Assembly: GCA_000227505.4 (NCBI GenBank)
Contig: AGIF02000001.1
Span: 454,035-518,034 of the forward strand
Origin: a gamma proteobacterium HIMB55
GTDB taxonomy: Bacteria > Pseudomonadota > Gammaproteobacteria > Pseudomonadales > Halieaceae
Direction: 5' to 3'
Length of the DNA: 64,000 bases
This document shows positions 13,294 through 22,939 of the stretch, in pieces. Position numbers and translations under genes: made by a program. Position 1 is the first letter of the stretch. Each line of letters opens with the position of its first letter. The notes under the pieces are model-generated. The model was not told where the DNA came from and did no database searches. It saw only the letters and a program-made list of their open reading frames with translations.

Positions 13294-13428
13294 TTTAGGA
13301 TGCGTTGTCGCAGTCTTCCCCGATGGCGAGCAAAGCGAGATCATGTGACCACGCCTGCACCGAAGGTGCGGCAGTGGGTGCGCCGGAGGCGTCACGAAGT
13401 GATTGAAAGCAGCGCTTTCAACACATTG

Positions 13429-13449
13429 AGGTCATCGCCAGGCTTCTAA
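13429..13449 (+). repeat. Duplicated 3' tail of 5S rRNA
   Basis: A 21-base copy of the end of the 5S region (13236-13256, including GGTCATCGCCAGGCTTCTAA) recurs here, about 190 bases on, with its own terminator after it. It looks like the remnant of a second 5S gene or of recombination between rRNA operon tails. The bases between the copies hold no supported gene. Confidence 0.8.
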
Positions 13450-13459
13450 GCAAAAGAAT

Positions 13460-13483
13460 CCAGCCAATCGGCTGGTTTTTTTT
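13460..13483 (+). terminator. Second rRNA-operon terminator
   Basis: The perfect stem CCAGCC-AATC-GGCTGG is followed by eight T residues. It lies after the duplicated 5S tail and insulates the rmlA operon from the rRNA operon. Confidence 0.88.
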
Positions 13484-13563
13484 GTTTGAGATTTGATGAA
13501 TTGAAACTCAACCACGCGAAATCTGCGCCAACTTCCTGCAAAATAGAGATTCTGGGAGGAAGT

Positions 13564-14433
13564 ATGCGCCGTGGAATTATCCTTGCGGGCGGGAGTGGCA
13601 GTCGCCTTTATCCTGTTACGCGAGCTGTCAGCAAGCAGCTATTACCGGTTTACGATAAGCCGATGATCTACTATCCACTGAGCACCTTGATGCTTGGGGG
13701 CATGAGAGACATTCTTGTCATCAGTACCCCAGACGACACACCCAAGTTTGAAGCGTTACTTCGTGACGGGAGCCAGTGGGGTCTCAACATCGAATACGCA
13801 GTCCAAGACCAACCCGAGGGCATTGCGCAGGCTTTCATAATTGCCAAAGAATTCCTGTCAGGGCAGCCGAGTGCGCTAATTCTTGGCGATAATATTTTTT
13901 ACGGTCAAGGCCTGACGGGTCTGATGGCGCAAGCGAACACCAAAAGATCCGGTGCCTCGATATTTGCCTACCACGTCGCAGACCCAGAACGGTTTGGCGT
14001 TATTGAGTTTGATGAGTCAGAGCAAGCCGTATCCATTGAGGAAAAGCCAGCCGTTCCTAAATCAAGCTATGCGGTGACGGGGCTGTATTTCTACGACAAG
14101 CAAGTCTGTGAGGTCGCGTCTTCTTTAAAGCCCTCAGCACGTGGCGAGCTCGAGATAACCGACATTAACTCTTGGTACCTAGATCGCGGTGAGCTCAATG
14201 TAGAGCTCATGGGGCGTGGGTACACCTGGCTAGATACGGGAACTCACGACAGTCTTCTAGAGGCAAGTACATTCATTGCCACACTTCAGAAGCGGCAAGG
14301 GCTGATGGTGGCGTCACCCGGTGAGATCGCGTTTAAACAAGGTTGGATCTCGTCAGACCAAGTACTCGCCCTTGCCGGACCGCTATCAAAAAGCGATTAC
14401 GGGCAATATCTTAAAGCCTTGGTCGAGTATTAG
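13564..14433 (+). CDS. rmlA: Glucose-1-phosphate thymidylyltransferase RmlA
   Basis: RmlA makes dTDP-glucose from glucose-1-phosphate and dTTP, the first step to dTDP-L-rhamnose. ATG 13564 follows a GGGAGGAAGT ribosome site and gives 289 residues, the standard length. The N-terminal nucleotide-binding signature [11 protein letters not shown], then [18 protein letters not shown], and [10 protein letters not shown] are all present, as is the [13 protein letters not shown] segment near the end. It starts the four-gene rmlACDB set and is followed 2 bases later by rmlC. The operon begins just after the rRNA terminators, so its promoter must lie in the short stretch at about 13484-13555, though I see no strong boxes there. 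Confidence 0.97.
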   Translation: MRRGIILAGGSGSRLYPVTRAVSKQLLPVYDKPMIYYPLSTLMLGGMRDILVISTPDDTPKFEALLRDGSQWGLNIEYAVQDQPEGIAQAFIIAKEFLSGQPSALILGDNIFYGQGLTGLMAQANTKRSGASIFAYHVADPERFGVIEFDESEQAVSIEEKPAVPKSSYAVTGLYFYDKQVCEVASSLKPSARGELEITDINSWYLDRGELNVELMGRGYTWLDTGTHDSLLEASTFIATLQKRQGLMVASPGEIAFKQGWISSDQVLALAGPLSKSDYGQYLKALVEY

Positions 14434-14435
14434 TC

Positions 14436-14990
14436 GTGAATCTTCCAGAGGTAACACCCTGCCATTTGCCAGATGTGCTGATTATTGAGCCCAAGGTCTT
14501 TGGCGATGACCGAGGCTTCTTCTCCGAGAGCTTTAATGCTGCTGCGTTTGAACGTGCTACCGGCGTTACAGAGACCTTTGTTCAAGATAACCACAGTAAA
14601 TCTGAGCGTGGCGTGCTTCGCGGTCTGCACTATCAGCTCAAGCAACCGCAGGGGAAACTCATTCGGGTGGTGCAGGGTGAGATTTACGACATTGCCGTCG
14701 ATATTCGAGGGGGGTCTCCTACCTTCGGTCAGTGGGTAGGCGTGACATTATCCGCTGAAAACAAAAAGCAGCTCTGGGTCCCTTCAGGCTTTGCTCACGG
14801 GTTCGTTGTGGTCTCAGAAATTGCTGAAGTCTTATACAAGACGACGGATTACTACGCGCCCGAGCACGAACGCTCTATTCGGTGGGACGACCCCAATTTG
14901 GCTATTGACTGGCCTGTCGAGGCCTTGCCTCCCAAATTATCAGCGAAAGATGCCGCTGCCGTAAGTTTGTCGGATGCTGAACTTCCGTGA
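14436..14990 (+). CDS. rmlC: dTDP-4-dehydrorhamnose 3,5-epimerase RmlC
   Basis: This cupin-fold epimerase converts dTDP-4-keto-6-deoxyglucose to the 4-keto-rhamnose form. It has 184 residues from GTG 14436. The active-site block [18 protein letters not shown] contains the catalytic histidine, and [19 protein letters not shown] forms the core strands; VPSGFAHGF is the second conserved block. The stop overlaps the rmlD start (GTGA). Length and motifs match the family well. Confidence 0.97.
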   Translation: MNLPEVTPCHLPDVLIIEPKVFGDDRGFFSESFNAAAFERATGVTETFVQDNHSKSERGVLRGLHYQLKQPQGKLIRVVQGEIYDIAVDIRGGSPTFGQWVGVTLSAENKKQLWVPSGFAHGFVVVSEIAEVLYKTTDYYAPEHERSIRWDDPNLAIDWPVEALPPKLSAKDAAAVSLSDAELP

Positions 14991-15919
14991 CCGAAGCAAT
15001 GAAGATTCTGGTTCTTGGCGCCGCGGGTCAAGTGGGCAGTGAAATTGATGCTGCGCTCAGGAGGGTTTTTGCTGCTGACAGGGTCGGCGTCCTTTCGGTT
15101 GTTAACATAACCCGCACCGATTGTGATGTCGGCGATCCAAGTGCAATTAGCGCAGTAATAGATGTCCATCAGCCTGACTGGGTTATCAACGCCACAGCCT
15201 ACACAGCCGTTGATCAGGCGGAGTCTGAGCCTGATGTGGCTTACCAAATTAACGCAGTGGCCCCCAAGATATTGGCTGAGTGTTGTAGCCGTGCAGGCGC
15301 ACGTCTCATTCATATCTCTACCGACTACGTCTTTTCGGGGGAGGGCGATGAGCCTTTTACCGAAGGGAGTGCCACTCAACCCCTGGGTGTCTACGGCGCA
15401 ACGAAATTAGCGGGAGAGGCGGCAATAGAGCAGGCGCTTTCGGCACATATTATTTTGCGCACATCGTGGGTCTTCGGAGCACAGGGTAAGAACTTTGTTA
15501 AGACCATTCTCAAGCTGGCAGCCACCCGAAATGAGGTCTCTGTGGTTGCCGATCAATTTGGTGCGCCGACCTCTGCACGAGGCATCGCCGGAACAATAGC
15601 TTTGATTGTGTTCTCTATGTCTGACGCCATGCCCGAGGACAACCGATGGGGTATTTATCATTTCTCGGGGTACCCATTTATAACATGGGCTGGTTTTGCC
15701 GAGACCGTGTTTCTGCAAGCTACGGAGAAGGGCCTTGTTGGCAACACTCCTCGGGTTATACCCATTACCACAGCCGAATACCTAACCCCTGCGGCTCGTC
15801 CGCTAAATTCACGTCTCGACTGCAGTAAGATAGCTGCTGAGTTTGACATTTCCCCGGACGATTGGAATTCGTCGCTTGCGGCAATGCTTGAAAGCTTAAA
15901 GGCTGTGGAGGACGCGTGA
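14987..15919 (+). CDS. rmlD: dTDP-4-dehydrorhamnose reductase RmlD
   Basis: RmlD carries out the NAD(P)H-dependent final reduction to dTDP-L-rhamnose. The Rossmann motif GAAGQVG lies near the N-terminus, [12 protein letters not shown] and STDYVFSG are diagnostic, and YGATKLAGE holds the catalytic Tyr and Lys. The start is GTG 14987 (coupled to rmlC) or ATG 14999; the latter gives the more typical MKILVLG beginning. It ends with a four-base overlap with rmlB. At about 306-310 residues it has normal length. Confidence 0.97.
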   Translation: MTEAMKILVLGAAGQVGSEIDAALRRVFAADRVGVLSVVNITRTDCDVGDPSAISAVIDVHQPDWVINATAYTAVDQAESEPDVAYQINAVAPKILAECCSRAGARLIHISTDYVFSGEGDEPFTEGSATQPLGVYGATKLAGEAAIEQALSAHIILRTSWVFGAQGKNFVKTILKLAATRNEVSVVADQFGAPTSARGIAGTIALIVFSMSDAMPEDNRWGIYHFSGYPFITWAGFAETVFLQATEKGLVGNTPRVIPITTAEYLTPAARPLNSRLDCSKIAAEFDISPDDWNSSLAAMLESLKAVEDA

Positions 15920-16938
15920 AAATATTAGTTACTGGCGGCGCTGGCTTTATTGGTTCGGCCCTCGTGCGTCATCTAATCCAGAATACGTCTCACCAGGTTC
16001 TCAACCTCGATAAGCTCACTTACGCGGGAAATTTGGCATCACTTGACGATGTCGCGCGTTCGGAGAGCTACTCGTTTGTAAAGGGCGATATCTGCGATCG
16101 TGAACTATTGGACTTTACCTTGTCAGATTTCCAACCAGACGCGGTCATGCACCTAGCGGCAGAATCCCATGTTGACCGCTCTATCGACGGGCCGGCAGCT
16201 TTTGTTGAAACGAATGTCATCGGTACGTACACGCTTTTAGAGGCGTGCAGAGCGTATTGGTCTGGGCTTGAGACGCCACAGCGTAATGTGTTTAGGTTCC
16301 ACCATATTTCGACGGATGAGGTCTATGGTGATTTGGACGGGACTGGCGCCCTTTTCACTGAAGATACACCCTACGCACCGAGCTCTCCTTACTCCGCCTC
16401 GAAGGCGAGTTCGGATCATTTTGTGAGGGCCTGGGGTCGCACCTATGGATTACCGATTCTCATAACGAACTGTTCGAATAATTACGGGCCCTACCACTTT
16501 CCCGAGAAACTCATTCCTCTTGTCATTATCAACGCGTTACATGGCAAATCCTTGCCGGTGTATGGCGATGGTCAGCAAGTTCGGGATTGGCTGTTTGTGG
16601 AAGATCACGCGCGTGCACTCCTCAGAGTTCTGGAAGAGGGTGTCGTTGGCGAGACTTACAATATCGGCGGCCACAATGAGCGCACGAATCTTGAGGTGGT
16701 GAATACGATCTGTGCGCTTCTTGACGAACTGGCGCCGAGCGATGCCTCTTATTCGGATCTCATAGCGTTTGTAACTGACCGGCCAGGTCACGACCTCCGG
16801 TATGCAATCGACGCATCAAAGATTGAGCGCGAGTTGGGTTGGGTTCCTGAAGAAACCTTTGAGTCCGCGCTTCGGAAGACGGTGGAGTGGTATCTCGCTA
16901 ATAAAGAATGGTGGCAGCCCCTCTATCAACTTAATTGA
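15916..16938 (+). CDS. rmlB: dTDP-glucose 4,6-dehydratase RmlB
   Basis: RmlB oxidises and dehydrates dTDP-glucose to the 4-keto-6-deoxy form using bound NAD. The 340-residue protein has [14 protein letters not shown], the [12 protein letters not shown] segment, STDEVYGDL (catalytic Asp-Glu region) and [10 protein letters not shown] with the active-site Tyr and Lys. The GTG start overlaps rmlD. With rmlA, rmlC and rmlD it completes dTDP-L-rhamnose synthesis, implying rhamnose in the glycan built by the genes that follow. Confidence 0.97.
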   Translation: MKILVTGGAGFIGSALVRHLIQNTSHQVLNLDKLTYAGNLASLDDVARSESYSFVKGDICDRELLDFTLSDFQPDAVMHLAAESHVDRSIDGPAAFVETNVIGTYTLLEACRAYWSGLETPQRNVFRFHHISTDEVYGDLDGTGALFTEDTPYAPSSPYSASKASSDHFVRAWGRTYGLPILITNCSNNYGPYHFPEKLIPLVIINALHGKSLPVYGDGQQVRDWLFVEDHARALLRVLEEGVVGETYNIGGHNERTNLEVVNTICALLDELAPSDASYSDLIAFVTDRPGHDLRYAIDASKIERELGWVPEETFESALRKTVEWYLANKEWWQPLYQLN

Positions 16939-17027
16939 TTGCGGATCATTGGCAGGGGCACGTCATTTTTTCGGACCTTACAAATGATATCGTTGTAGGG
17001 CGTAAACATTTTTTGGTGGGGGAATCG

Positions 17028-18080
17028 GTGGCATCACATGCCTCAATATCAGCGGATAACGTCACTGCACTTATCGTCACCTATGGCAGCCGTGCTCACC
17101 TAACATCCGCGGTAATTCGTCGCTTGAGCGAGATCGATGTCGCTCAAATCATATTGGTGGATAACGGATCCGTGCCAACTGCGGATGGCACATATCAGAC
17201 TTTAGCCACTGAGCTGTCGCAGTTAAAAGTCTTATCACTTCCAGAAAACCTTGGGTCCGCTGAAGGCTTTTCAGCCGGCATCAAAGACTTTCTGGCTAAC
17301 GGCAAGACAGCGTATCTTTGGGTTTTGGACGATGACAACTTGCCGGATGTGGACGCACTTCGAGCGTTATCGTGTGTCGCTGATGAGTTACAAAGAGTTG
17401 AGGATTGTGAAGATCCCGTTCTCCACTGTTCACGGGCTGATGCACGTGAAGCTGACGCAGTTGCACTCGCATCCGGAGAACCCAAGACGCTGAGCGCTAA
17501 TCATTTTATGAGTTTTTCTGTGAGAGGCTGGTTTTCAGCCAAATTAGGCCGCACTCAGGATCAGGCGATCGAAAACCCCAACGAGTATGTCGAAATCCAT
17601 CGAGGATCTTACGGAGGCTTATTTGCTTCTAGGTCCAATATTGCAGCTATTGGTTTGCCCCATGCACATTTCGTCTTGTACGCCGATGATACGGAGTACA
17701 CCTATCGCTTCTTCAAGCAGGGAATTCGTCAGTTTCTGATCGCCAATGCGAAGATTCGAGATTTGGAACCAACATTTACAGCGGGTGCAGATTACTTTGA
17801 TGTTTCCATGTCTGACGCAAAAGTCTATTTCAGCATTCGCAATCACACGTCCCTTTCGCAAGGACTGCGTCATAGCAAGATTACGTATGAGCTTAATAAA
17901 CGATGGTTGTTGTCTCTGCTGACGATTCGGGCGTTGCGAGGTTTTTTCAAGTCCCCGAGCTTCACTATTCGACGATGCTCGTTAATTCTGCGCGCGATAC
18001 GACACGGCGAGTCCAACAATTTTGGCGTAGCTTCATTAGTGCAATTTGATGACTGGAATGCCAGCCGGGGGCTTCTTTGA
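17028..18080 (+). CDS. Glycosyltransferase family 2 (rhamnosyl/galactofuranosyl type)
   Basis: The GT-A domain starts directly with NVTALIVTYGSRAHL, continues to ILVDNGS, and carries WVLDDDNLPD, the D-x-D region that binds metal and donor. The frame is open back to a TTG at 16935, but that leader looks untranslated. GTG 17028 has a GTGGGGGA ribosome site and places the domain at the N-terminus, giving about 351 residues. The layout resembles GlfT/rhamnosyl GT2 enzymes, and a dTDP-rhamnose donor is plausible next to rmlACDB. The start is the main uncertainty. Confidence 0.85.
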   Translation: MASHASISADNVTALIVTYGSRAHLTSAVIRRLSEIDVAQIILVDNGSVPTADGTYQTLATELSQLKVLSLPENLGSAEGFSAGIKDFLANGKTAYLWVLDDDNLPDVDALRALSCVADELQRVEDCEDPVLHCSRADAREADAVALASGEPKTLSANHFMSFSVRGWFSAKLGRTQDQAIENPNEYVEIHRGSYGGLFASRSNIAAIGLPHAHFVLYADDTEYTYRFFKQGIRQFLIANAKIRDLEPTFTAGADYFDVSMSDAKVYFSIRNHTSLSQGLRHSKITYELNKRWLLSLLTIRALRGFFKSPSFTIRRCSLILRAIRHGESNNFGVASLVQFDDWNASRGLL

Positions 18081-18823
18081 GGAGGCTTACGGTTTACACC
18101 TGCGTTTTTGGTGATTACCAGGGTCTGCTGGAGCCTGAGCACCACTGGCCTGATTGTGATTTCGTTTGCTTTACTGACCGCGAGGACTTGGCTTCTGATA
18201 TTTGGTCTGTGAGGCGTGTCGATCTCAATCATTTAGAGCATGTTGCGGCGAGTCGGATGCCAAAGATTTTGCCGCATCGATTTCTGACAGAATCTGATGC
18301 GTCTTTGTACATCGACGCAAACATACGGATAAATCAGAACCCTGCAGAACACCTTTTGCCGCTTCTCAATGATGCCAATTTTTGGGCGCCAAGACATTTT
18401 GCGCGCGACTGTATTTTTGAAGAGGCCATAGAATGTGTTGTTTTAGGTCGGGCTTCAGCGTCTGGTGTCATACCTGAGATGCATCGATATCGTTCGCTCG
18501 GTATGCCGGCTCATGCGGGCATGACAGAGAACAATATTCTCTTGCGGGCACACAATCATGAAGACGTCATAGAAACCATGGAGGCTTGGTGGTCGCTTTA
18601 TGAGCAGGGGTGTGGAAGAGATCAATTGAGCTTGCCTGTAGCTTTAATGCAATCCGGTGGCGCGGTCAAACACTTGGAGGCGGGCTCACGAGCAGGGGGT
18701 AGTGATGCGATTCTGATACATCAGCACCACGAGCGAGATATGAGCAGGTCGTTACTCGATCGCATTATGCAGAAGCTGCTTATTTCTTGGCGCCGTCTCA
18801 AATATAGGACTGTGGTGTTTTGA
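18077..18823 (+). CDS. DUF616/TOD1-like putative glycosyltransferase
   Basis: This 248-residue protein begins VYTCVFGDYQGLLEP and contains DFVCFTDRED and SLYIDANIRI, the pattern of the DUF616 (TOD1/MUCI70) domain seen in glycan clusters. The ASLYIDAN stretch likely replaces the DxD motif for nucleotide-sugar binding. It starts at TTG 18077, overlapping the previous stop, and itself overlaps the next gene. It is probably a transferase in the same assembly line. The family is recognised by eye; activity in bacteria is inferred. Confidence 0.75.
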   Translation: MRRLTVYTCVFGDYQGLLEPEHHWPDCDFVCFTDREDLASDIWSVRRVDLNHLEHVAASRMPKILPHRFLTESDASLYIDANIRINQNPAEHLLPLLNDANFWAPRHFARDCIFEEAIECVVLGRASASGVIPEMHRYRSLGMPAHAGMTENNILLRAHNHEDVIETMEAWWSLYEQGCGRDQLSLPVALMQSGGAVKHLEAGSRAGGSDAILIHQHHERDMSRSLLDRIMQKLLISWRRLKYRTVVF

Positions 18824-19812
18824 TCAGGCGAGTCTCTCAAGTCTCGGTCTTTATTGTATTAATAGCAGCGGTTTTGGTGCTGATCGCCGGTTTCCGTCCG
18901 ATAGGTTTGGATCGAGATTCTCTTAACTATGCAGCTGTTGTGGGTTCCGGCATGGGAGGCGCGTTCTTCGGAAGTAGAGAACCCACCTTTTGGATAATCA
19001 GTCTCCTGAGCCAAAGCAGTCCGTTGCCTGTCCTCACATCGTTCTTTTTACTCTACGCATTGATAGGCGTTTATTTTAAGACTGCGGCAATTTTGCAGTT
19101 GTCCTATCGTCCGCTGCTGAGCATGTACCTGTACGTTATGCTTTATTTTGTAGCTCATGAGTTCACACAAATAAGAACGGGTGTAGCCGCAGGCATTTAT
19201 TTGTTCGCGCTCCATTCCTTGTCTAAGGGGGCGAGAGGCGAATTTTTGTTTCGTCTCTTTGCTGCCGTCTGCTTTCACTATTCGGCGGTGATCGGACTTA
19301 TCATGCTCTTCATTCCAAGAGTGTGCGATTCTCGCTCGAGATTCTTCGCATTGCCGTTAGTCGGCATCGCGATTGGTCAGATTCTCACAGTAGACAATGT
19401 CGAAGCGTTGGGGAGCTATGTGCTACCGGGACCGATTCAAGGCCGGTTGTTTCTGTACCTAGAATTGTTGTCAGACGATCGCTTCAACCAAATCAATTTG
19501 TTAAACCCTGTAACAACGTCTTATCTTTTCTTTTATTGGATCATGGCAATTAAGATGCCGGTCTCTGCTCGACCTTATGATCGTTACCTGCTGATGTCAT
19601 TTGGCGCTGGTCTCGCGAGTTTTTATGCGTTTAGTCTCGTGCCAGTCGTTGCTTTCCGAGTCATGGAGTTACTGGGTGTTGGCGTGGTGATATTGCTAGC
19701 CAGCGCGACGAACTGGTTTCGTGATAAACAAATTTGGATTTTTGTCGTCATGCTCTGGGCGCTCGCGGTATTCGTTGTCCAGAGCCTCATTCTCTCGCTG
19801 GGGGTTCTGTGA
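18820..19812 (+). CDS. EpsG-like polysaccharide polymerase (Wzy role)
   Basis: This 330-residue integral membrane protein has about nine hydrophobic segments. It shows the EpsG-family features: RDSLNYAAVV near the N-terminus, HEFTQIRTGVAAGIYLFAL and CFHYSAVIGLIML. EpsG/Wzy proteins polymerise lipid-linked repeat units on the periplasmic side of the inner membrane. It lies between transferases and upstream of a Wzx-like flippase, so the Wzx/Wzy route is likely. It starts TTG 18820 with a 4-base overlap. No Wzz-like chain-length regulator is in the window. Confidence 0.82.
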   Translation: MIRRVSQVSVFIVLIAAVLVLIAGFRPIGLDRDSLNYAAVVGSGMGGAFFGSREPTFWIISLLSQSSPLPVLTSFFLLYALIGVYFKTAAILQLSYRPLLSMYLYVMLYFVAHEFTQIRTGVAAGIYLFALHSLSKGARGEFLFRLFAAVCFHYSAVIGLIMLFIPRVCDSRSRFFALPLVGIAIGQILTVDNVEALGSYVLPGPIQGRLFLYLELLSDDRFNQINLLNPVTTSYLFFYWIMAIKMPVSARPYDRYLLMSFGAGLASFYAFSLVPVVAFRVMELLGVGVVILLASATNWFRDKQIWIFVVMLWALAVFVVQSLILSLGVL

Positions 19813-20693
19813 TAGCGGGCGTTCTTGTTAGCTACGAGCCTGAGGCTCAGACGCTTAATGGCACTTTTGCGAGTTTGCTCCCTCAGCTGGACCATTTGTT
19901 TTTGGTGGATAATGGTTCATCCATTGATCCAGCAGATCTTTTAGACCTAAAAGGCGAAGAAACACTCACCATTATTAGGTTCGATGAGAATCTAGGGATT
20001 GCGGCAGCGCAAAATGTGGGCGTCGCTGCGGCTAGAGAGATGGGTGCAGACTTTGTGGTGTTGAGTGACCAAGACACGGTCTATCCACAGGGTGCAATAT
20101 CACAGTTAATAGACGTTTTTGAGCGCTGGCCTAAAGCTGCTGCGGTAGTTCCGCTGTTTAATGACGTCAACAAGTCCAGCTCCGACGGTTTTATTCTCGA
20201 AAATAGTTACCTTTTCTCGCCTACGCCTGTAGCAGGTGGTGAGCACAGTCTGCTTCAAGCGATTGCATCGGGGAAAGTGATAAGGCTCTCAACTCTTGAA
20301 GACATTGGGGCCATGGATGAAGACTTGTTCATTGATTGGGTGGATCTGGAGTGGTGTTGGAGAGCTCGGCACAGAGGCTATCAAGTCATTGGTTCGGGCG
20401 ACGTGGAGGTAAATCACTCCCTGGGTGATGTCTCGCGCAATATCGGCTACCGCGAGGTGAATCTGAGGTCTCCCTTACGACATTATTACATCACTCGTAA
20501 TGCGTTCGCGCTGGCCTTAAGAACGCCGTATTTAAGCATCGTCATGCGATGTATTTTGTTTGTGAGATCGCTACGTTATCCGTTTGCGTTTCCAATCCTT
20601 AGCCCCCCTCGCTGGCGTAACTTGCGGGCTGTGACGGCGGGTATCATGGATGCATTACTCGGCAGGCGGGGAAAAACAAACAGAACCTTCTAA
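19809..20693 (+). CDS. Rhamnosyltransferase-like GT2
   Basis: The start is the GTG at 19809, which overlaps the stop of the polymerase; an open extension further upstream is a frame shadow. The 294-residue protein begins IAGVLVSYEPEAQTL and contains LFLVDNGSSID, NVGVAAAREMGADFVVLSDQDT (D-x-D) and DWVDLEWCWRARHRGY, a pattern typical of WbbL/RfbF-type rhamnosyltransferases. Being in an rmlACDB operon fits transfer of L-rhamnose from dTDP-rhamnose. The linkage is unknown. Confidence 0.88.
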   Translation: MIAGVLVSYEPEAQTLNGTFASLLPQLDHLFLVDNGSSIDPADLLDLKGEETLTIIRFDENLGIAAAQNVGVAAAREMGADFVVLSDQDTVYPQGAISQLIDVFERWPKAAAVVPLFNDVNKSSSDGFILENSYLFSPTPVAGGEHSLLQAIASGKVIRLSTLEDIGAMDEDLFIDWVDLEWCWRARHRGYQVIGSGDVEVNHSLGDVSRNIGYREVNLRSPLRHYYITRNAFALALRTPYLSIVMRCILFVRSLRYPFAFPILSPPRWRNLRAVTAGIMDALLGRRGKTNRTF

Positions 20694-20786
20694 GACCTGA
20701 GATGGCGCCCACCTATTAGTGCCTCGTTGTGTTATCGTCTCGGCGCTCTCAAACGGTACTCATCTACCCTCATTTTTCGATAAACC

Positions 20787-21656
20787 ATGTCACCCGCCAC
20801 GCCGAAAGTTTATGTCCTGATGGCTGTCTACAACGGCGAGCCATGGCTGCTCGAGCAGGTTCAATCTGTACTCAATCAAGAAGACGTAGCGGTCCGCTTA
20901 TTTATAAGCGTCGACGTGTCGAACGATGGCAGCTTTGCCTTCTGTCAGCGCCTGGCCGAGGAGAATCCAGAGGTCGAGGTGCTTGGCTACGGGGAGCGAT
21001 TTGGGAGCGCCACGAGAAACTTCTCGAGACTCATCGCAGAGGTGGATACCGCTGACGCTGATTTTGTAGCGTTCTGTGATCAGGACGATATCTGGGATTC
21101 AGACAAACTCATCAGATCAATAAAAGCCCTTTCAAAACAGGGCTGCTCCGCGGTCTCCAGCGATGTGACGGCTTTTTGGCAGGATGGCCGCAAGCGACTC
21201 ATTGTGAAATCCCAATCACAGCGGAAGTTAGATTTCGTGTTAGAGGCAGCTGGCCCTGGTTCAACCTATGTGTTGAGTCGAGACGTTTGGTCGGCATACA
21301 AAAGCTGGTTATCTGAGCGTCTTATCCATGAGCTGCCGCCTCATGACTGGTTAATTTACGCGTTCTGTCGTATCTACGGATACCCTTGGTTTATCCTGTC
21401 TGAGTCCACGGTTTTATACCGTCAGCACGAGGGCAACTTTTTGGGCGCAAATCTAGGGTTCAGGGGTCGACTGGCTCGCATAGAGAGTATTCGGTCGGGT
21501 GAATTTCAGAAAGATGTCTCGCGGCTGGAGTACCTTTTTGGGGCCGATTTTCCTATCTCGACGACGCGCTTTGGCTTATTAAAAAATTGCTCTCAATTAC
21601 GGCGTAAACGATCTGAGGCAGTGATTTTTGCACTGCTGTGCTTAGTGTTTTGGTAG
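20787..21656 (+). CDS. GT2 glycosyltransferase (RgpB-like)
   Basis: This is a 289-residue inverting transferase. VYVLMAVYNGEPWLLEQVQSV opens the GT-A fold, and ADFVAFCDQDDIWD holds the metal-binding acidic cluster. LYRQHEGNFLGAN near the end is common in rhamnan transferases of the RgpB/WaaV kind. A 93-base gap precedes it, so it may have its own promoter, but none is clear. Its 3' end overlaps the flippase gene by 19 bases. Confidence 0.88.
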   Translation: MSPATPKVYVLMAVYNGEPWLLEQVQSVLNQEDVAVRLFISVDVSNDGSFAFCQRLAEENPEVEVLGYGERFGSATRNFSRLIAEVDTADADFVAFCDQDDIWDSDKLIRSIKALSKQGCSAVSSDVTAFWQDGRKRLIVKSQSQRKLDFVLEAAGPGSTYVLSRDVWSAYKSWLSERLIHELPPHDWLIYAFCRIYGYPWFILSESTVLYRQHEGNFLGANLGFRGRLARIESIRSGEFQKDVSRLEYLFGADFPISTTRFGLLKNCSQLRRKRSEAVIFALLCLVFW

Positions 21657-22939
21657 TTCAAAGTTTATTACGAAAGGCGAGTGGATCGGCGCTACTGAAA
21701 GCATCCTCGCTCCTACTTGGATTTCTGACCTCGATCTTACTGGCACGAACTTTAGGACCGGACGAGTTTGGCCGCTACGTGTTCGCTTTCTCGGTTATCT
21801 CGCTAGCTGCGCTGCCAGTGGGAACCGCACTCAATCAGTTTGTTATGCGTGAGAGCGCCCGCGCTTTCGCGCTTGATTCCCCTGCGCTGATAAAAGGATT
21901 GATTAAACGATCCTATGTGTGGATTTCATCAATCGGTCTGTTGGTATGTGGCTCGCTCTGGTGGTGGGTCAGTGCGCGGAGCGATGACACTGCACTCATG
22001 TCGGGGCTTCCTATCATCCCACTGATGGCACTAGTTGCTTTGCGCACTGAACTCTTGCGGGGAGCTGGCTTAATCCTCAAATCGCAATGGCCAGATATGG
22101 TTCTGCGTCCGTTATCTTTTGTTGTTCTCACCTGTGGCCTGATGATCACGAGTGCCCTCACTGCGGCCACTGCGCTTGTCGCTTATGGGGCTGCATTAGT
22201 TATCACTTTATTGATGGTTGTAAGGCTCTTCCGCTCTGGAATTGCTACCGAGAAATATCGTGAGACTCAAGCTGAGTTTGATGATGGCCGTTGGTTAAGC
22301 TCTATGCCCTGGTTCATGGCGATATCGGCGATTGGTGCCGGTTCGACGCTATCGGGAGCCATCATATTAGGTCTCTTGGGTACAGATGTTTCCCAGGTGG
22401 CGGCCTTCCAGCTAGGCCTCTCATTCTCTGCGCTTGTTGGGCTCCCGCTTGTTATTGTGAATTTAGTTGTGGGGCCACAAATCACACAGTGGTGGGAAGC
22501 AGGCGATAAAGACGCTTGTGCCGCATTACTTTCCCAAATGACCCGGCTGGCAGCAGGTGTTTCTGTCGTTGGTGGTGCGGTAGTACTTTATATGCCTGAG
22601 ATTATCTTGGGTGTTTTCTACGGAGATGCTTATGAATATGGCGTCAAAACCCTCCAAGTGCTTGTCGTTAGCCAAATGGTCAATGTCGCGTTCGGTCCCG
22701 TAGGCTTGGCACTCACTCTGAGTGGATTCGAGCGGCAGGCCTTCATAGGGCAGTTGGCCGGTTTATTGGTGTCTGTATCGATTACCGTAATGCTTGTTGG
22801 GGATTGGGGCGCCATAGGCGCTGCGGTAGGCGCATTTGCGGGCCTGCTGGTGTGGAATATATGGATGGCCTTCCAATTGCGAGGGGGCTGGGGAGGACCG
22901 TTCTTATTTCTTCTAAGCGGAGTGGGACGGGACAAATGA
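21638..22939 (+). CDS. Wzx-type oligosaccharide flippase
   Basis: This 433-residue membrane protein has about 12 hydrophobic segments and the MATE/PST-type pattern (LLGFLTSILLARTLGPDEFGRYVFAFS). Such proteins flip undecaprenyl-linked repeat units across the inner membrane. The start is GTG 21638, inside the end of the preceding gene. The stop overlaps the sulfotransferase start (ATGA). Together with the EpsG-like polymerase it indicates a Wzx/Wzy assembly route. Confidence 0.88.
   Translation: MLSVLVVQSLLRKASGSALLKASSLLLGFLTSILLARTLGPDEFGRYVFAFSVISLAALPVGTALNQFVMRESARAFALDSPALIKGLIKRSYVWISSIGLLVCGSLWWWVSARSDDTALMSGLPIIPLMALVALRTELLRGAGLILKSQWPDMVLRPLSFVVLTCGLMITSALTAATALVAYGAALVITLLMVVRLFRSGIATEKYRETQAEFDDGRWLSSMPWFMAISAIGAGSTLSGAIILGLLGTDVSQVAAFQLGLSFSALVGLPLVIVNLVVGPQITQWWEAGDKDACAALLSQMTRLAAGVSVVGGAVVLYMPEIILGVFYGDAYEYGVKTLQVLVVSQMVNVAFGPVGLALTLSGFERQAFIGQLAGLLVSVSITVMLVGDWGAIGAAVGAFAGLLVWNIWMAFQLRGGWGGPFLFLLSGVGRDK

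Noticed and set aside
13087-13449. 120-residue open frame across the 5S region
   Set aside because: It lies inside the 5S gene and terminator and has no protein-like pattern.
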